Below are positions 26,011-36,013 of a stretch of 61,139 bases of DNA, one piece after another. The notes beneath the pieces were generated by a model that was given only the letters and a program-made list of their open reading frames with translations, did not search any database and was not told the DNA's origin. The stretch lies in NCBI GenBank assembly GCA_019116885.1, contig DXAU01000047.1:1-61139 (forward strand), read 5' to 3'. Origin of the DNA: Candidatus Mediterraneibacter pullistercoris (GTDB lineage: Bacteria; Bacillota; Clostridia; Lachnospirales; Lachnospiraceae). The position numbers and the translations under genes are program-made. Position 1 is the stretch's first letter, and every line of letters begins with the position of its first letter.

Positions 26011-27971
26011 CACACGATCCTCTTAAACTTCTTTTCAAGCTCTCTCTTTGTCATAGCAATGATTGTGGGACGTCCATGCGGACAATGATAAGGATTATCC
26101 AAAGTCAGGAGTTCCCCGATCAGCGAGTCGACTTCCTGTGCAGACAGACGGCTGTTTCCTTTGACCGCGGCCTTGCACGACATGGAAGCCACCTTTTCAT
26201 CGATCAGTTCCGGCGTCATCGAAGTCGTCAGCCCGTCCGAGAGATCATCGATCATCTCCATCAGGAGTTCCTTTTTCGCGATTCCGAACAGATTATCCGG
26301 CACTGCCCTCACAGCATATTCTTCACCGCCGAAAGGTTCGATCTCAAATCCGATGCGGGCAAACCGTTCCATGTTCTCCTCGAGGAGACGCGATTCCTGC
26401 ATGGAAAGCGACAGGATGACAGGCGGACTTAAATACTGCGATGTAAACGTCCTCTCCTTCATCTCTTTCAGAGTCCTCTCATAAAGCACTCGTTCATGCG
26501 CTGCATGCTGGTCTATAATGTAGAGACTGTCCTGATACTGAACAAGCCAGTACGTCTCAAAGACCTGACCGATGAGCGTATACTCTGCCCGGATTTCCCG
26601 TTTGAGGAAGTTCTCTTCGAAAAGGTCAAGCTGCTGTGTCTTTTTCTCGTTCTGAAGCCCGTCCTGTATCTTTGGCCGGATTTCCCGTGAACCGTAATTT
26701 ACAGTCTCACGTATGCGGTCTGCCTGCTCTTTCTGCCTGTAGACGCCGCTCTTGTCCAGCACTTCAGCAGACGATGCTCTCTGATGATACGCCGTCACTC
26801 TCTCCTGCATCTTCCGGATGAAATAATCTTCGTCGCGGACAGGAGCATCATGGACAGGAGCGTCCTGGACAGGCGCTGAATTCTTCGGTTTTAACAGGAA
26901 TGGACTCGGCGCTTTCTCTGCGCTGTCCTGCCTGGACTCTTCATCCGTCACAGGATCCGGGAGCCCGGCTTTCTGGATCAGCTCCGGCTCAAGAAGACGG
27001 CGGTGCACACTTTCAAATACTGTGTCATAGACTTCCTGCTGTTTCTGGAATCTTAGTTCCATTTTCGTCGGGTGGACGTTGACGTCTATCTCTTCTCCGT
27101 CTACATGGAAATGCAGGACAGCAAACGGGAATTTATGCTGCATCGTAAACCCCCGGTAAGCGTCCTCCAGCGACTTTGATATCATAGGGCTCTTTACATA
27201 ACGTCCGTTCACAAAGAAATTTTCAAAATTGCGGTTTCCTCTCGTAATGACCGGTCTTCCAAGATATCCTGTGATTCTGAGCCCGCTTTTCTCATAGTCG
27301 AGATCTAAAAGATTTGCCGCCACATCGCGCCCGTATATGCTGTATATGACATCTTTCAGTTTTCCATTTCCGGACGTGCGCATCTTCTCCTGTCCATTGT
27401 TGACAAAGCGGAAAGAGATCTCGGGATGGGACATTGCCAGGCGCATAAGAAGATCCTGCACATGGCCGGCTTCTGTCATTGGAGTCTTTAAGAATTTCCT
27501 TCTTGCGGGAACATTGTAGAACAACTGGCGCACAAGAAACGTAGTTCCCTGCGGAGCCGCTGCCTCCTCCAGGGATATCTCTTTTCCGCCTTCGATGACA
27601 TAGCGAGTCCCAAGTTCTTCCTCTGACGTCTTTGTCACCACCTCCGTCTTTGTCACTGCCGCAATGCTCGAAAGGGCTTCGCCGCGAAATCCCAGGGAAC
27701 TGATATGCGCGATATCCTCAGCGCTTTTAATCTTGCTCGTGGAATGTCGCAGAAAGGCGCTCCTTACTTCATCATGGGGTATACCGCACCCGTCGTCCAT
27801 GATGCGTATCAGAGAAATGCCGCCGTCTTTTATCTCGACTGTAACGGATGAAGCATGCGCATCGATTGAATTTTCCACAAGTTCTTTTACGATCGACGAG
27901 GGGCGCTCGATGACTTCTCCTGCTGCGATCTTGTCAATCGTCACCTGGTCGAGTACCTGTATATGCGGCAT
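26010..27971 (-). CDS. mutL: DNA mismatch repair protein MutL
   Basis: A 653-residue MutL. The GHKL ATPase has ELVENSIDAHAS, DDGCGIP and GFRGEALSSI. A Pro/Asp-rich linker (about residues 345-430) separates it from the C-terminal endonuclease domain with DQHAAHERVLYE, SCKAAVKGN and CPHGRPT, so this is a nicking-type MutL as expected where MutH is absent. It follows mutS by 18 bases. Confidence 0.96.
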   Translation of the reverse strand: MPHIQVLDQVTIDKIAAGEVIERPSSIVKELVENSIDAHASSVTVEIKDGGISLIRIMDDGCGIPHDEVRSAFLRHSTSKIKSAEDIAHISSLGFRGEALSSIAAVTKTEVVTKTSEEELGTRYVIEGGKEISLEEAAAPQGTTFLVRQLFYNVPARRKFLKTPMTEAGHVQDLLMRLAMSHPEISFRFVNNGQEKMRTSGNGKLKDVIYSIYGRDVAANLLDLDYEKSGLRITGYLGRPVITRGNRNFENFFVNGRYVKSPMISKSLEDAYRGFTMQHKFPFAVLHFHVDGEEIDVNVHPTKMELRFQKQQEVYDTVFESVHRRLLEPELIQKAGLPDPVTDEESRQDSAEKAPSPFLLKPKNSAPVQDAPVHDAPVRDEDYFIRKMQERVTAYHQRASSAEVLDKSGVYRQKEQADRIRETVNYGSREIRPKIQDGLQNEKKTQQLDLFEENFLKREIRAEYTLIGQVFETYWLVQYQDSLYIIDQHAAHERVLYERTLKEMKERTFTSQYLSPPVILSLSMQESRLLEENMERFARIGFEIEPFGGEEYAVRAVPDNLFGIAKKELLMEMIDDLSDGLTTSMTPELIDEKVASMSCKAAVKGNSRLSAQEVDSLIGELLTLDNPYHCPHGRPTIIAMTKRELEKKFKRIV

Positions 27972-27989
27972 AACTGTCTCCTTCCTTTC

Positions 27990-30641
27990 CTACCATCTGT
28001 TCTTCAGCTTGTTCTGCAGACGATAGATCGCATTAAGTGCGTCAACCGGCGTCATGTTGCTGACGTCCAGGTTCTTCAGCTCTTCAAGTACATCATCGTC
28101 TTTTACTGTGTCAAAGAGCGACATCTGTGCGATATCGACCTCATCATATTTTTTTGTCTTTGGCTTTTTCTTTGAATTTTTGTCCTTTACAGTGATCTCG
28201 CTGACTCTTGTTGTGATATCTCCTTCAATCAGTTCTTCGACAATCTCCTTTGCCCGGTCGATGACCAGATCCGGGACGCCCGCCAGCTTTGCCACCTGGA
28301 TACCGTAACTTTTATCTGCTCCGCCTTTTACGATCTTTCTAAGGAATACAATATCATCCCCTTTTTCCTTGACCGCGATGCAGTAATTGTTTACATTTTC
28401 GATCTTGCCCTCAAGCTCCGTCAGCTCATGATAATGTGTGGCAAAGAGTGTCTTTGCCCCCAGCAGGCGGCTGTCACTGATATACTCCACCACTGCCCAG
28501 GCAATGGAAAGTCCGTCGAACGTGCTCGTTCCGCGCCCGATCTCATCGAGGATCAGCAGGCTTTTTGACGTCGCATTTCTCAGGATGTTTGCCACCTCTG
28601 TCATCTCTACCATGAAAGTACTCTGGCCGGATGCCAGGTCGTCGGACGCTCCGACTCTCGTGAATATCCTGTCAGACAGCCCGATATCAGCGCTCTTTGC
28701 AGGCACGAATGAACCGACCTGCGCCATAAGTGCAATCAGTGCAGTCTGCCGCATATAAGTAGATTTGCCCGCCATATTCGGTCCTGTTATGATGGATATC
28801 CTGTGCTTTTTGTCATCCAGATATGTATCGTTGGATATGAACATCTCATTGGGGATCATGTGTTCCACGACCGGATGTCTGCCCTCTCTGATGTCTATGA
28901 CGCCTTTCTCGTTGATCCCGGGACGCACATAATTGCTCCGCTCTGCGACAAGGGCAAGAGATGCGAATGTGTCAAGTGCAGCTACCGCCTTTGCCGTCTG
29001 CTGGATGCGCTCTACTTCAGATGCAGCCTTCTCCCTGACCTCTGTATAGATTTCATACTCCAGCGCATACAGCTTGTCCTCTGCCCCCAGTATCATATCT
29101 TCAAGTTCTTTCAGCTCCGGAGTGATATAGCGCTCTGCGTTTGCAAGAGTCTGTTTCCGTGTATAGTATTCCGGGACCAGATCTTTGTAGGAATTAGTGA
29201 CTTCGAGATAATACCCGAACACCTTATTGAACTTGATCCTGAGATTCTTTATCCCGGTCTTCTCTCTCTCGTCATTTTCCAGTTTGGCCAGCCAGTCTTT
29301 GCCGTCTGATTTCGCGCGGCGCAGCTTATCCACCTCTTCATTGAAGCCGTCCCGGATGATATTCCCTTCTTTCATGGCAACAGGCGGATCTTCCTGGATG
29401 GCGTTCTGTATCAGTGAACACAGATCCTCGAGCGGATCAAGGTCGGCGCATATCTGCTTTAAAAGATCGCACTGCATATCCTGCAGCACATACCGGATGG
29501 GCGGCAGCATCTCAAGAGATGTCCGAAATGCCGTCAGATCTCTTGGATTTGCCGAACCATATGTGATTTTCGTAATCAGCCGTTCAAGATCGTAGACAGG
29601 AGACAGATACTCCCTGATCTCCTCCCTGGAGATCGCCTCATTTTTCAGTTCTTCTACTGCATCAAGACGCTTCTCGATCTCTTTTTTGTCGATCAGAGGC
29701 TGTTCCACATATTTTCTCAGTGTCCGCGCTCCCATGGCAGTCTTTGTCTTGTCCAGCACCCACAGGAGGGAACCTCTCTTCTGCTTTTCTCTCAATGTCT
29801 CGCACAGTTCCAGATTGCGCCTTGTGGAGCTGTCCAGCATCATATATTTTCCCGAAGTATACGGGGTGATATGCGTCAGGTTGGCCAGGCTGTTCTTCTG
29901 AGTCTCAAGAAGATAGATGAGAAGCGCTCCGGCGCTTATGATGCCGCAGTCATAATCTGCAAGTCCAAGCCCTGCAAAGGATGAGACGCTGAAATGCTCC
30001 AGCAGCTTCTGTCTGCATACAGCGTCATCAAAATACCAGGCGTCAAGCGAGTAGATCGTAATGCCCAGGCGCTCCCGCATGTTCTCCAGATCCATCCCGC
30101 TCATGTAAAATGTCTCATTGCAGATAATCTCGGATGGTGAGAAACGATAGATCTCATCCATCAGCTTTGTGCTTTCCTCTATCTCAGTCACAAAATAATC
30201 CCCTGTCGTAATATCTGCTACAGAGACACCGTACCGGTCCGCAATATATACGATACACATGATATAATTGTTCTTCGTTTCATCAAGAGCCTGTGTATCC
30301 AGATTTGTTCCCGGAGTCACGATTCGGACGACCTCTCTTTTCACAATACCTTTCGCTGTTTTCGGGTCTTCCACCTGCTCACAGATCGCCACTTTGTATC
30401 CTTTTGTCACCAGTTTGTTCAGATAACTCTCCACAGCATGGTAAGGGACGCCGCACATGGGCGCCCTTTCTTCCTGCCCGCAGTTCTTTCCGGTCAGGGT
30501 GATCTCAAGCTCCCTGGAAGCGGTCAGTGCGTCGTCAAAGAACATCTCGTAAAAATCACCTAATCTATAGAACAGAATACAGTCCGGATACTGGGCTTTT
30601 GTCTCCATATATTGTTTCATCATTGGTGTTAAATCAGCCAC
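27990..30641 (-). CDS. mutS: DNA mismatch repair protein MutS
   Basis: An 883-residue MutS. The mismatch-reading Phe-x-Glu motif is Phe30-Tyr-Glu32 in GDFYEMF. The Walker [10 protein letters not shown] is in the C-terminal ATPase, with [12 protein letters not shown] and FATHYHEL following. The C-terminal helical tail ends in [16 protein letters not shown] at 30641 is chosen because AAAGGAG lies 7 bases upstream and the N-terminus then matches the family; the frame stays open 43 codons further upstream across the promoter. Confidence 0.96.
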   Translation of the reverse strand: MADLTPMMKQYMETKAQYPDCILFYRLGDFYEMFFDDALTASRELEITLTGKNCGQEERAPMCGVPYHAVESYLNKLVTKGYKVAICEQVEDPKTAKGIVKREVVRIVTPGTNLDTQALDETKNNYIMCIVYIADRYGVSVADITTGDYFVTEIEESTKLMDEIYRFSPSEIICNETFYMSGMDLENMRERLGITIYSLDAWYFDDAVCRQKLLEHFSVSSFAGLGLADYDCGIISAGALLIYLLETQKNSLANLTHITPYTSGKYMMLDSSTRRNLELCETLREKQKRGSLLWVLDKTKTAMGARTLRKYVEQPLIDKKEIEKRLDAVEELKNEAISREEIREYLSPVYDLERLITKITYGSANPRDLTAFRTSLEMLPPIRYVLQDMQCDLLKQICADLDPLEDLCSLIQNAIQEDPPVAMKEGNIIRDGFNEEVDKLRRAKSDGKDWLAKLENDEREKTGIKNLRIKFNKVFGYYLEVTNSYKDLVPEYYTRKQTLANAERYITPELKELEDMILGAEDKLYALEYEIYTEVREKAASEVERIQQTAKAVAALDTFASLALVAERSNYVRPGINEKGVIDIREGRHPVVEHMIPNEMFISNDTYLDDKKHRISIITGPNMAGKSTYMRQTALIALMAQVGSFVPAKSADIGLSDRIFTRVGASDDLASGQSTFMVEMTEVANILRNATSKSLLILDEIGRGTSTFDGLSIAWAVVEYISDSRLLGAKTLFATHYHELTELEGKIENVNNYCIAVKEKGDDIVFLRKIVKGGADKSYGIQVAKLAGVPDLVIDRAKEIVEELIEGDITTRVSEITVKDKNSKKKPKTKKYDEVDIAQMSLFDTVKDDDVLEELKNLDVSNMTPVDALNAIYRLQNKLKNRW

Positions 30642-30689
30642 ATTCCTACTCCTTTTTCTGTAAAATGAACAAAAAATTTCCGCGGATGT

Positions 30690-30718
30690 ATTATAGCATT
30701 TTTGAGAATCGACTTCAA
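30690..30718 (-). promoter_or_regulatory. Promoter of mutS
   Basis: On the minus strand TTGAAG (30713-30718), a 17-base spacer and TATAAT (30690-30695), about 50 bases upstream of the GTG start. Its position inside the extended reading frame excludes the longer mutS start. Confidence 0.75.
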
Positions 30719-30794
30719 CTGCTGAAAATAAGGGATAGATTTTCCAATCTCTGCATGATACACTGGTCATATGACATATCCAGGAGGTGTATCT

Positions 30795-31760
30795 ATGTTT
30801 CGTTTACCGGATTTCCCGCCTCACATGCGGCAGGCGGCGGCAAGCCAGAAAGGACAGAACTGGTTCGTCGAGTTACTGATATTCTTTCTCGTATACCTTG
30901 TCTCTTCCATGGCGATGAGCTTCCTCATGACGGCAGGCCTGGTCATCACAGTTATTATGGACAGGGACTTTATGCTCCAGGCTTCTGAGAGCAGCTTCCA
31001 GCAGATAGAACTGCTTCTGTACCGTCTGCTCGACTCCGATCCTGTCCTTCTTGTCATGCTGTTCTCCAACGCAGCCATGATTTTTATTGTGATGCTCTTT
31101 TGTATCGTGCTGCAGAAAAGGACAGCCTCATCGATGGGGTTCGTCAGGAAAAACGCCGGGCGCAGCTATCTGGCAGGTGCAGGGGTTGGTCTTTTGCTCT
31201 TTGGGGCTGTTACCCTCCTCAATGTACTGACCGGTTCACTGACAATCGATGGGATCTCACCGGATTTCTCTCTTCTCCTTTTTCTTCTCTTTGCCATTGG
31301 TTTCGGCATACAGGGAATGGCAGAGGAAGTGCTGTGCCGGGGATACTTAATGGTGTCCGTGGGGCGGAGATATCCTGTCGCTGCAGCGATATTCATAAAC
31401 TCCCTGGTCTTCTCGCTTCTCCACATCTTTAATCCGGGTGTATCCGTGCTGGCTATCATTAACATCCTGCTGATCGGCATGATCTTCTCCCTGTATTTTC
31501 TGCGCACAGGAAATATCTGGGGTGTCGGAGCGTTCCATTCTGTATGGAACTTTGTCCAGGGCAATGTATTTGGCATGGAAGTAAGCGGCATGAATTTTTC
31601 CTGTTCTCTGCTCTCGTCTTCCGCCGATCCGTCAAAATCGTTCTGGAATGGCGGTGCTTTTGGTCCGGAAGGCGGATTCTCCGTGACAATCATACTGGCT
31701 GCGGCACTCGTCTTCCTCCTCGTTCTGAAAAAGCCTGACGACAGTCTGCAAAGACAGTAG
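30795..31760 (+). CDS. CPBP-family intramembrane glutamic endopeptidase
   Basis: A 321-residue membrane protein with about eight hydrophobic segments and the CPBP/Abi signature [13 protein letters not shown] (EExxxR), followed by [10 protein letters not shown] and [13 protein letters not shown] carrying the conserved His residues. Family members cleave prenylated or other membrane proteins, or confer bacteriocin immunity; the target here is unknown. ATG at 30795 has an ideal AGGAGG; the ATG eight codons earlier does not. It is divergent from mutS. Confidence 0.85.
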   Translation: MFRLPDFPPHMRQAAASQKGQNWFVELLIFFLVYLVSSMAMSFLMTAGLVITVIMDRDFMLQASESSFQQIELLLYRLLDSDPVLLVMLFSNAAMIFIVMLFCIVLQKRTASSMGFVRKNAGRSYLAGAGVGLLLFGAVTLLNVLTGSLTIDGISPDFSLLLFLLFAIGFGIQGMAEEVLCRGYLMVSVGRRYPVAAAIFINSLVFSLLHIFNPGVSVLAIINILLIGMIFSLYFLRTGNIWGVGAFHSVWNFVQGNVFGMEVSGMNFSCSLLSSSADPSKSFWNGGAFGPEGGFSVTIILAAALVFLLVLKKPDDSLQRQ

Positions 31761-31769
31761 CCCGGTATG

Positions 31770-32186
31770 TCACAGAACATGAAAATGCGGCATCTCTTCG
31801 CCGTACAGATAATGGAGCACATAGCCGCTTAGCAGGATGCCGACTGCACACAGCCCTGAAAAGATGATCGTAAAGGGAAGGCATATCTGCCCCATAATCT
31901 GGAACGGCTGGTCTGTGTAATCCCATACATTCCATCTCATGATCTTATTTACAAATATGCCTGTGATAAACTCACATGCTGTTACAAAGATCACGCACCA
32001 GAGCACCTGTTTCCACAGCGGCGCCCTCCATCCTGTCCAGATGCCCTGCTGTGCAAAAAACACAAGACAGAGCCCTCCAAGCAGGAACATCGACCAGTGC
32101 GAGAACCCTCTGAAAGCCATCTCAAAGCTGTAATAGAGCGATCCGCCCAAAGTCCAAAGAAATAAGTATTCGCTCAGTCGTTTCAC
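31770..32186 (-). CDS. Putative ABC-type permease, CmpB-like membrane protein
   Basis: A 138-residue protein with about four membrane helices. The segments SLYYSFEMAFRGFSHWSMF, CEFITGIFVN and WNVWDY resemble the ABC_trans_CmpB family of small 'putative ABC transporter permeases', whose role is unclear. The start is GTG at 32186 with AGAGGAT 7 bases upstream; the frame extends about 41 codons further without a ribosome site and with unrelated composition. It stands alone, convergent with the CPBP gene. Confidence 0.72.
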   Translation of the reverse strand: MKRLSEYLFLWTLGGSLYYSFEMAFRGFSHWSMFLLGGLCLVFFAQQGIWTGWRAPLWKQVLWCVIFVTACEFITGIFVNKIMRWNVWDYTDQPFQIMGQICLPFTIIFSGLCAVGILLSGYVLHYLYGEEMPHFHVL

Positions 32187-32318
32187 GTTAAATATCCTCT
32201 TTATTCTTTCCTGTAAGATTTCAAAATACAAGCATCTCCATCGAGATACATTCACGTTTAGTCTGAGCTTTTTTATCCGATTTATGAGTGGAAATCTTTT
32301 GTTCTTCAATAAAGCAGA

Positions 32319-32354
32319 CGCATAACAGGTTCCTGTTTAAAAACCTGTTATGCG
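32319..32354 (-). terminator. 13-bp hairpin downstream of pnp
   Basis: CGCATAACAGGTT (32319-32331) pairs perfectly with AACCTGTTATGCG (32342-32354) around a 10-base loop, 28 bases past the pnp stop. The minus-strand U-tract is weak (TCTGCTTTATT), so it may act as a 3-prime stability hairpin as much as a terminator. Confidence 0.55.
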
Positions 32355-32381
32355 CCAATTCCTGAATATTACAGACTCTGT

Positions 32382-34469
32382 TTATTCGGCTACATCCCGA
32401 ATACTGAAGCTGAATCTTCCCATCTTGTCTTTTCCGAGGCATACCGCTTTCACTACGTCGCCGACAGAAAGCACTTCCTCTACTTTATTGACTCTGCGTT
32501 TTGCGATCTTGGAGATATGCACGAGTCCTTCTTTGCCCGGAGCAAACTCAAGGAACGCTCCGAATTCCTTAATGCTGACGACTTTTCCCTCGAATACCTG
32601 TCCGGCTTCAAAATCCGTTACAATCGTATGAATGAGCTTAGCCGCTTTATCCATTCCCTCTTTCTCTGTACCGCAGATGGATACGGAACCATCATCTTCG
32701 ATATCAATCTTAACGCCTGTCTGCTCGATGATCGCATTGATCGTCTTGCCCCTCTGTCCGACCACATCGCCGATCTTCTGGGGATCGATCTGCATCTGGA
32801 TAATTTTCGGAGCATACGGGCCCACTTCTGGTCTAGGCTCCGCAATCGCTTTATTCATAACCTCATCGATAATATAAGTCCTTGCCTTCTTAGTTGCAGA
32901 GATCGCTTCCTCAATGATCGGTCTTGTGAGGCCGTGGATCTTGATATCCATCTGGATGGCTGTGATGCCTTTATGTGTTCCCGCAACTTTAAAATCCATA
33001 TCCCCGAAAAAGTCTTCAAGTCCCTGGATATCTGTCAGGACAAGATAATCATCATCCGTATCGCCTGTCACAAGTCCGGCTGAGATGCCTGCAACGGGAG
33101 CTTTGATCGGTACGCCCGCTGTCATAAGGGACATACTGGACGCGCACACACTCGCCTGTGATGTAGAACCGTTGGATTCAAATGTCTCAGAAACAGTTCT
33201 GATCGCATACGGGAATTCCGTCTCACCGGGAAGTACCGGGAGGAGCGCCTTTTCTGCAAGAGCGCCGTGGCCGATCTCGCGGCGTCCCGGTCCTCTGGAC
33301 GGTTTCGTCTCGCCCACAGAATAAGACGGGAAATTATAATGGTGCATATATCTTTTGGACGTCTCGGACTCATCGAGTCCGTCCAGTCTCTGTGCCTCTG
33401 ACAATGGCGCCAGAGTGGTGACTGTACAGATCTGTGTCTGTCCTCTCGTAAACATGGCCGAACCGTGAACTCTCGGAATCAGATCCACTTCTGCAGAGAG
33501 CGGACGGATCTGGTCGATGGCACGTCCGTCCGGACGCTTGTGATCCTTGAGGATCATCTTTCTCACGGTCTTTTTCTGATACTGGTAAACAGCCTCTCCG
33601 AGCACTGCAAGCCACTCCTCGTTCTCTGCAAATGCCTCCTCGAGCCTTGCTGTGATGACACGGATATTTTCCTCTCTCGTCTGCTTGTCATCCGTGAACA
33701 CCGCTTCCTCCATCTCCTGCGGCGGAACAATCTGGCGGATAGCGTCAAAGAGTTCCTCCGGTACGGCACAGCTCTCATATGCATGTTTCGGCTTGCCGCA
33801 CTCTGCAACGATCGTGTCAAAGAAAGCAATTACTTTCTGGTTGAGCTCATGAGCCGCAAATATGGCGTCGATCATCTGAGCCTCCGGAACTTCATTAGCG
33901 CCGGCCTCGATCATAATGACTTTCTCCCTGGTAGAAGCTACTGTGAGCGAAAGATCAGAAACCTCCCTCTGAGCCGCTGTCGGATTGAATACGAACTCTC
34001 CATCCACAAGGCCTACCTGTGTCGTGGAAATCGGGCCGTCAAACGGGATATCAGAAATACTCGTCGCGATCGACGCCCCGAGCATTGCCGTCAGTTCAGG
34101 GCTGCAGTCCTGATCTACTGACATCACGAGATTTTCAAGTGTAACGTCATTTCTGTAATCTTTCGGGAAAAGCGGACGCATGGGCCGGTCGATCACCCGG
34201 TCTGTCAGGATCGCGTTCTCCGAAGCTTTTCCTTCTCTTTTGTTGAAGCCGCCCGGAATCTTGCCCACTGCGTAAAGTCTCTCGTTATACTCCACGCTGA
34301 GGGGAAAGAAATCAACGCCGTCTCTTGGCTTCTCTGATGCTGTCGCCGTACAGAGCACGGTAGTATCGCCATAGTGCATCAGAACAGCGCCGCTCGCCTG
34401 CTTTGCTACTCTGTCGACATCAACGCGCAGCGTTCTGCCGGCAAGTTCCATTTCATACTTTTTGTACAT
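32382..34469 (-). CDS. pnp: Polyribonucleotide nucleotidyltransferase
   Basis: 3-prime to 5-prime phosphorolytic exoribonuclease of 695 residues. Two RNase PH-like domains are followed by a KH domain (VVGQRGKTINAIIEQTG) and a C-terminal S1 domain (GQVFEGKVVSIKEFGAFLEF). The second RNase PH core carries the catalytic Asp-rich GDMDFKVAGT. ATG at 34469 follows AAGGAG with a good gap; a frame extending 27 codons upstream covers the leader. It has its own promoter and a structured leader, downstream of rpsO as in E. coli and Bacillus. Confidence 0.97.
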   Translation of the reverse strand: MYKKYEMELAGRTLRVDVDRVAKQASGAVLMHYGDTTVLCTATASEKPRDGVDFFPLSVEYNERLYAVGKIPGGFNKREGKASENAILTDRVIDRPMRPLFPKDYRNDVTLENLVMSVDQDCSPELTAMLGASIATSISDIPFDGPISTTQVGLVDGEFVFNPTAAQREVSDLSLTVASTREKVIMIEAGANEVPEAQMIDAIFAAHELNQKVIAFFDTIVAECGKPKHAYESCAVPEELFDAIRQIVPPQEMEEAVFTDDKQTREENIRVITARLEEAFAENEEWLAVLGEAVYQYQKKTVRKMILKDHKRPDGRAIDQIRPLSAEVDLIPRVHGSAMFTRGQTQICTVTTLAPLSEAQRLDGLDESETSKRYMHHYNFPSYSVGETKPSRGPGRREIGHGALAEKALLPVLPGETEFPYAIRTVSETFESNGSTSQASVCASSMSLMTAGVPIKAPVAGISAGLVTGDTDDDYLVLTDIQGLEDFFGDMDFKVAGTHKGITAIQMDIKIHGLTRPIIEEAISATKKARTYIIDEVMNKAIAEPRPEVGPYAPKIIQMQIDPQKIGDVVGQRGKTINAIIEQTGVKIDIEDDGSVSICGTEKEGMDKAAKLIHTIVTDFEAGQVFEGKVVSIKEFGAFLEFAPGKEGLVHISKIAKRRVNKVEEVLSVGDVVKAVCLGKDKMGRFSFSIRDVAE

Positions 34470-34516
34470 CTTTTTCTCCTTTTCCTGTCTTGATCTTTCC
34501 GTGCGGACAGGTGTCT

Positions 34517-34574
34517 CCGAAACTACTGAAAAAAGCACTGATGCGTACACGAATGCGCTTTTCAGTGGTCTCGG
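34517..34574 (-). promoter_or_regulatory. Long near-perfect hairpin in the pnp leader
   Basis: On the transcript CCGAGACCACTGAAAAGCGC pairs with the segment ending in TTTTTTCAGTAGTTTCGG. The stem has about 19 pairs with G-U wobbles, one C-A mismatch and a two-base bulge. It begins roughly 20 bases after the predicted transcript start and is not followed by a U-tract, so it is not a terminator. E. coli pnp has a comparable RNase III-cleaved hairpin used for autocontrol; the same role here is inference. Confidence 0.55.
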
Positions 34575-34602
34575 TTACGTAAAACTGTCCGCAATCTTGA
34601 AT

Positions 34603-34631
34603 ATTATATCACATCATGTCTCATATAGCAA
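34603..34631 (-). promoter_or_regulatory. Promoter of pnp
   Basis: On the minus strand TTGCTA (34626-34631), 17 bases and TATAAT (34603-34608). The -35 begins a few bases after the rpsO terminator U-tract. The leader to the pnp start is about 125 bases. Confidence 0.75.
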
Positions 34632-34634
34632 TCA

Positions 34635-34667
34635 CAAAAGCGCTGCCGCACCAGGTGCAGCAGCGCT
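34635..34667 (-). terminator. rpsO terminator
   Basis: On the minus strand AGCGCTGCTGCACC pairs with GGTGCGGCAGCGCT (one wobble, one-base apex in this alignment) and is followed by TTTTG. It separates rpsO from the pnp promoter. Confidence 0.8.
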
Positions 34668-34686
34668 CTCTTTTACGCGGCTCTGA

Positions 34687-34953
34687 CTATTTTCTGAGTC
34701 CGAGTCTCTCGATCAGTGAACGGTATCTCTCGATATCGATCTTCTTTAAGTATGCAAGAAGGCCTCTTCTCTGTCCTACCATTTTGAGAAGACCTCTTCT
34801 TGAGTGGTGATCCTTTGGATTTGCTTTGAAATGCTCTGTCAGCTCGTTGATTCTGGCTGTCAGGATAGCCACCTGTACCTCCGGAGATCCTGTATCTCCC
34901 TCAGTTCTTCCATACTCTTTGATGATTGCCTGTTTTTTCTCTTTCGCGATCAT
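34687..34953 (-). CDS. rpsO: 30S ribosomal protein S15
   Basis: An 88-residue S15 that binds the 16S rRNA central-domain three-way junction. [17 protein letters not shown] and [16 protein letters not shown] are diagnostic. Two in-frame ATGs exist; the second (34953) has AAGGAGG at a usable 8-base distance, while the first is only two bases from it. The gene has a strong promoter and a leader of about 90 bases, and is terminated before pnp. Confidence 0.97.
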   Translation of the reverse strand: MIAKEKKQAIIKEYGRTEGDTGSPEVQVAILTARINELTEHFKANPKDHHSRRGLLKMVGQRRGLLAYLKKIDIERYRSLIERLGLRK

Positions 34954-34998
34954 TTCCATTTCCTCCTTAAAAATCTTATAAACGCCGGATATTAAGTA

Positions 34999-35030
34999 AC
35001 GGTCGGAGTGATCCGTTTACCGAACATCGG
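34999..35030 (-). promoter_or_regulatory. Small hairpins in the rpsO leader, possible S15 operator
   Basis: Within the leader, CCGA-tgt-TCGG (35020-35030) and AACGG...CCGTT (34999-35017) can form adjacent short stems. S15 autoregulates through leader RNA in many bacteria, using structures that differ between groups. Assignment here is tentative. Confidence 0.3.
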
Positions 35031-35050
35031 CTGTATGTGTAACCTCGGTT

Positions 35051-35079
35051 AGTATAGCACACTGCCTGGTACTTGTAAA
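35051..35079 (-). promoter_or_regulatory. Promoter of rpsO
   Basis: On the minus strand TTTACA (35074-35079), 17 bases and TATACT (35051-35056). It lies just after the ribF stop, so rpsO is transcribed separately from the nusA operon. Confidence 0.8.
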
Positions 35080-35095
35080 GCTGTTTTTATGCCCG

Positions 35096-36007
35096 TCAGA
35101 TCTGCTCCTGTCCCGGATGGCTGCTGAAATATTTCTTCCCGTACTCCATATCGCCCATCACCCGCTCTCTGAGTTCTTCGAGAGAACCGAATTTGGTTTC
35201 CGGCCGCTCGAAATCACAGAACTGTGCCGTGACTTCTTTCCCGTATGCGTCGCCCTCATATCCATATACGAACACCTCCAGCAGACGGCGGCGCTCATCT
35301 GTCACCGTAGGCTTGATGCCCGCATTGCCCACTGCATGATACCAGCGCCCGTCGATCCTGACCCTGCAGGCATAGACGCCGAATCTTGGAAGTATCTTAT
35401 GTTCTTCCGGCTCGATATTCATAGTCGGGAATCCGAGTCTGCGTCCGATCTGTCTGCCGCGCTGCACAATGCCGGTCATCTCATATGGATAACCGAGCAG
35501 CGTCTCCGCCAGATGAACGTCGCCCTGGGCGAGCGCATCCTTAATATAAGTGCTGCTAATGACCGTCCCCCGGTAGCGCTCTTTTTCAATTACATCTACA
35601 GTATACCCGTATTTTCCCGAATACTCGGCGAGCATCTGTACATTTCCTTTCTTACCGCAGCCGAAAGTAAAATCTGTACCCACTACAATGTGAGACACAT
35701 GCAGTGTTTCTACGAGAATTCTGCTGATAAATTCCCGGGCTTCCATTTTCTTCAGCTCTTCTGTAAAAGGGCAGTCGATCAGGCAGTCCACTTTCCCCTC
35801 CAGGTGTTCTCTCCTCTCCCGGTTTGTCATAAGGGAATCTCTGCTCATGTCAAAGGCGCACACAACAGTCCCGCACTCATCGGATGCGTATTCTCTTATT
35901 TTATCGATCAGTTTCTGATGTCCCCGGTGGAGCCCGTCAAATTTACCGATCGTGACAGCAGTGTTCTTTTTTCCGCAGCATGGTCCGAATCCTGTGATAT
36001 ATTCCAT
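35096..36007 (-). CDS. ribF: Bifunctional riboflavin kinase/FAD synthetase
   Basis: A 303-residue enzyme making FMN and then FAD. The N-terminal nucleotidyltransferase has GKFDGLHRGHQKLI, and the C-terminal riboflavin kinase has GRRLGFPTMNIEP and FGVYACRVRIDG. AGGACATGAGACATT precedes ATG. It ends the rimP-nusA-infB operon, six bases after truB. Confidence 0.95.
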   Translation of the reverse strand: MEYITGFGPCCGKKNTAVTIGKFDGLHRGHQKLIDKIREYASDECGTVVCAFDMSRDSLMTNRERREHLEGKVDCLIDCPFTEELKKMEAREFISRILVETLHVSHIVVGTDFTFGCGKKGNVQMLAEYSGKYGYTVDVIEKERYRGTVISSTYIKDALAQGDVHLAETLLGYPYEMTGIVQRGRQIGRRLGFPTMNIEPEEHKILPRFGVYACRVRIDGRWYHAVGNAGIKPTVTDERRRLLEVFVYGYEGDAYGKEVTAQFCDFERPETKFGSLEELRERVMGDMEYGKKYFSSHPGQEQI

Positions 36008-36013
36008 AATGTC

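Noticed and set aside
27990-30770. A longer MutS with 43 extra N-terminal residues
   Set aside because: The extension crosses the -10/-35 promoter and the ribosome site, and does not match the family N-terminus.
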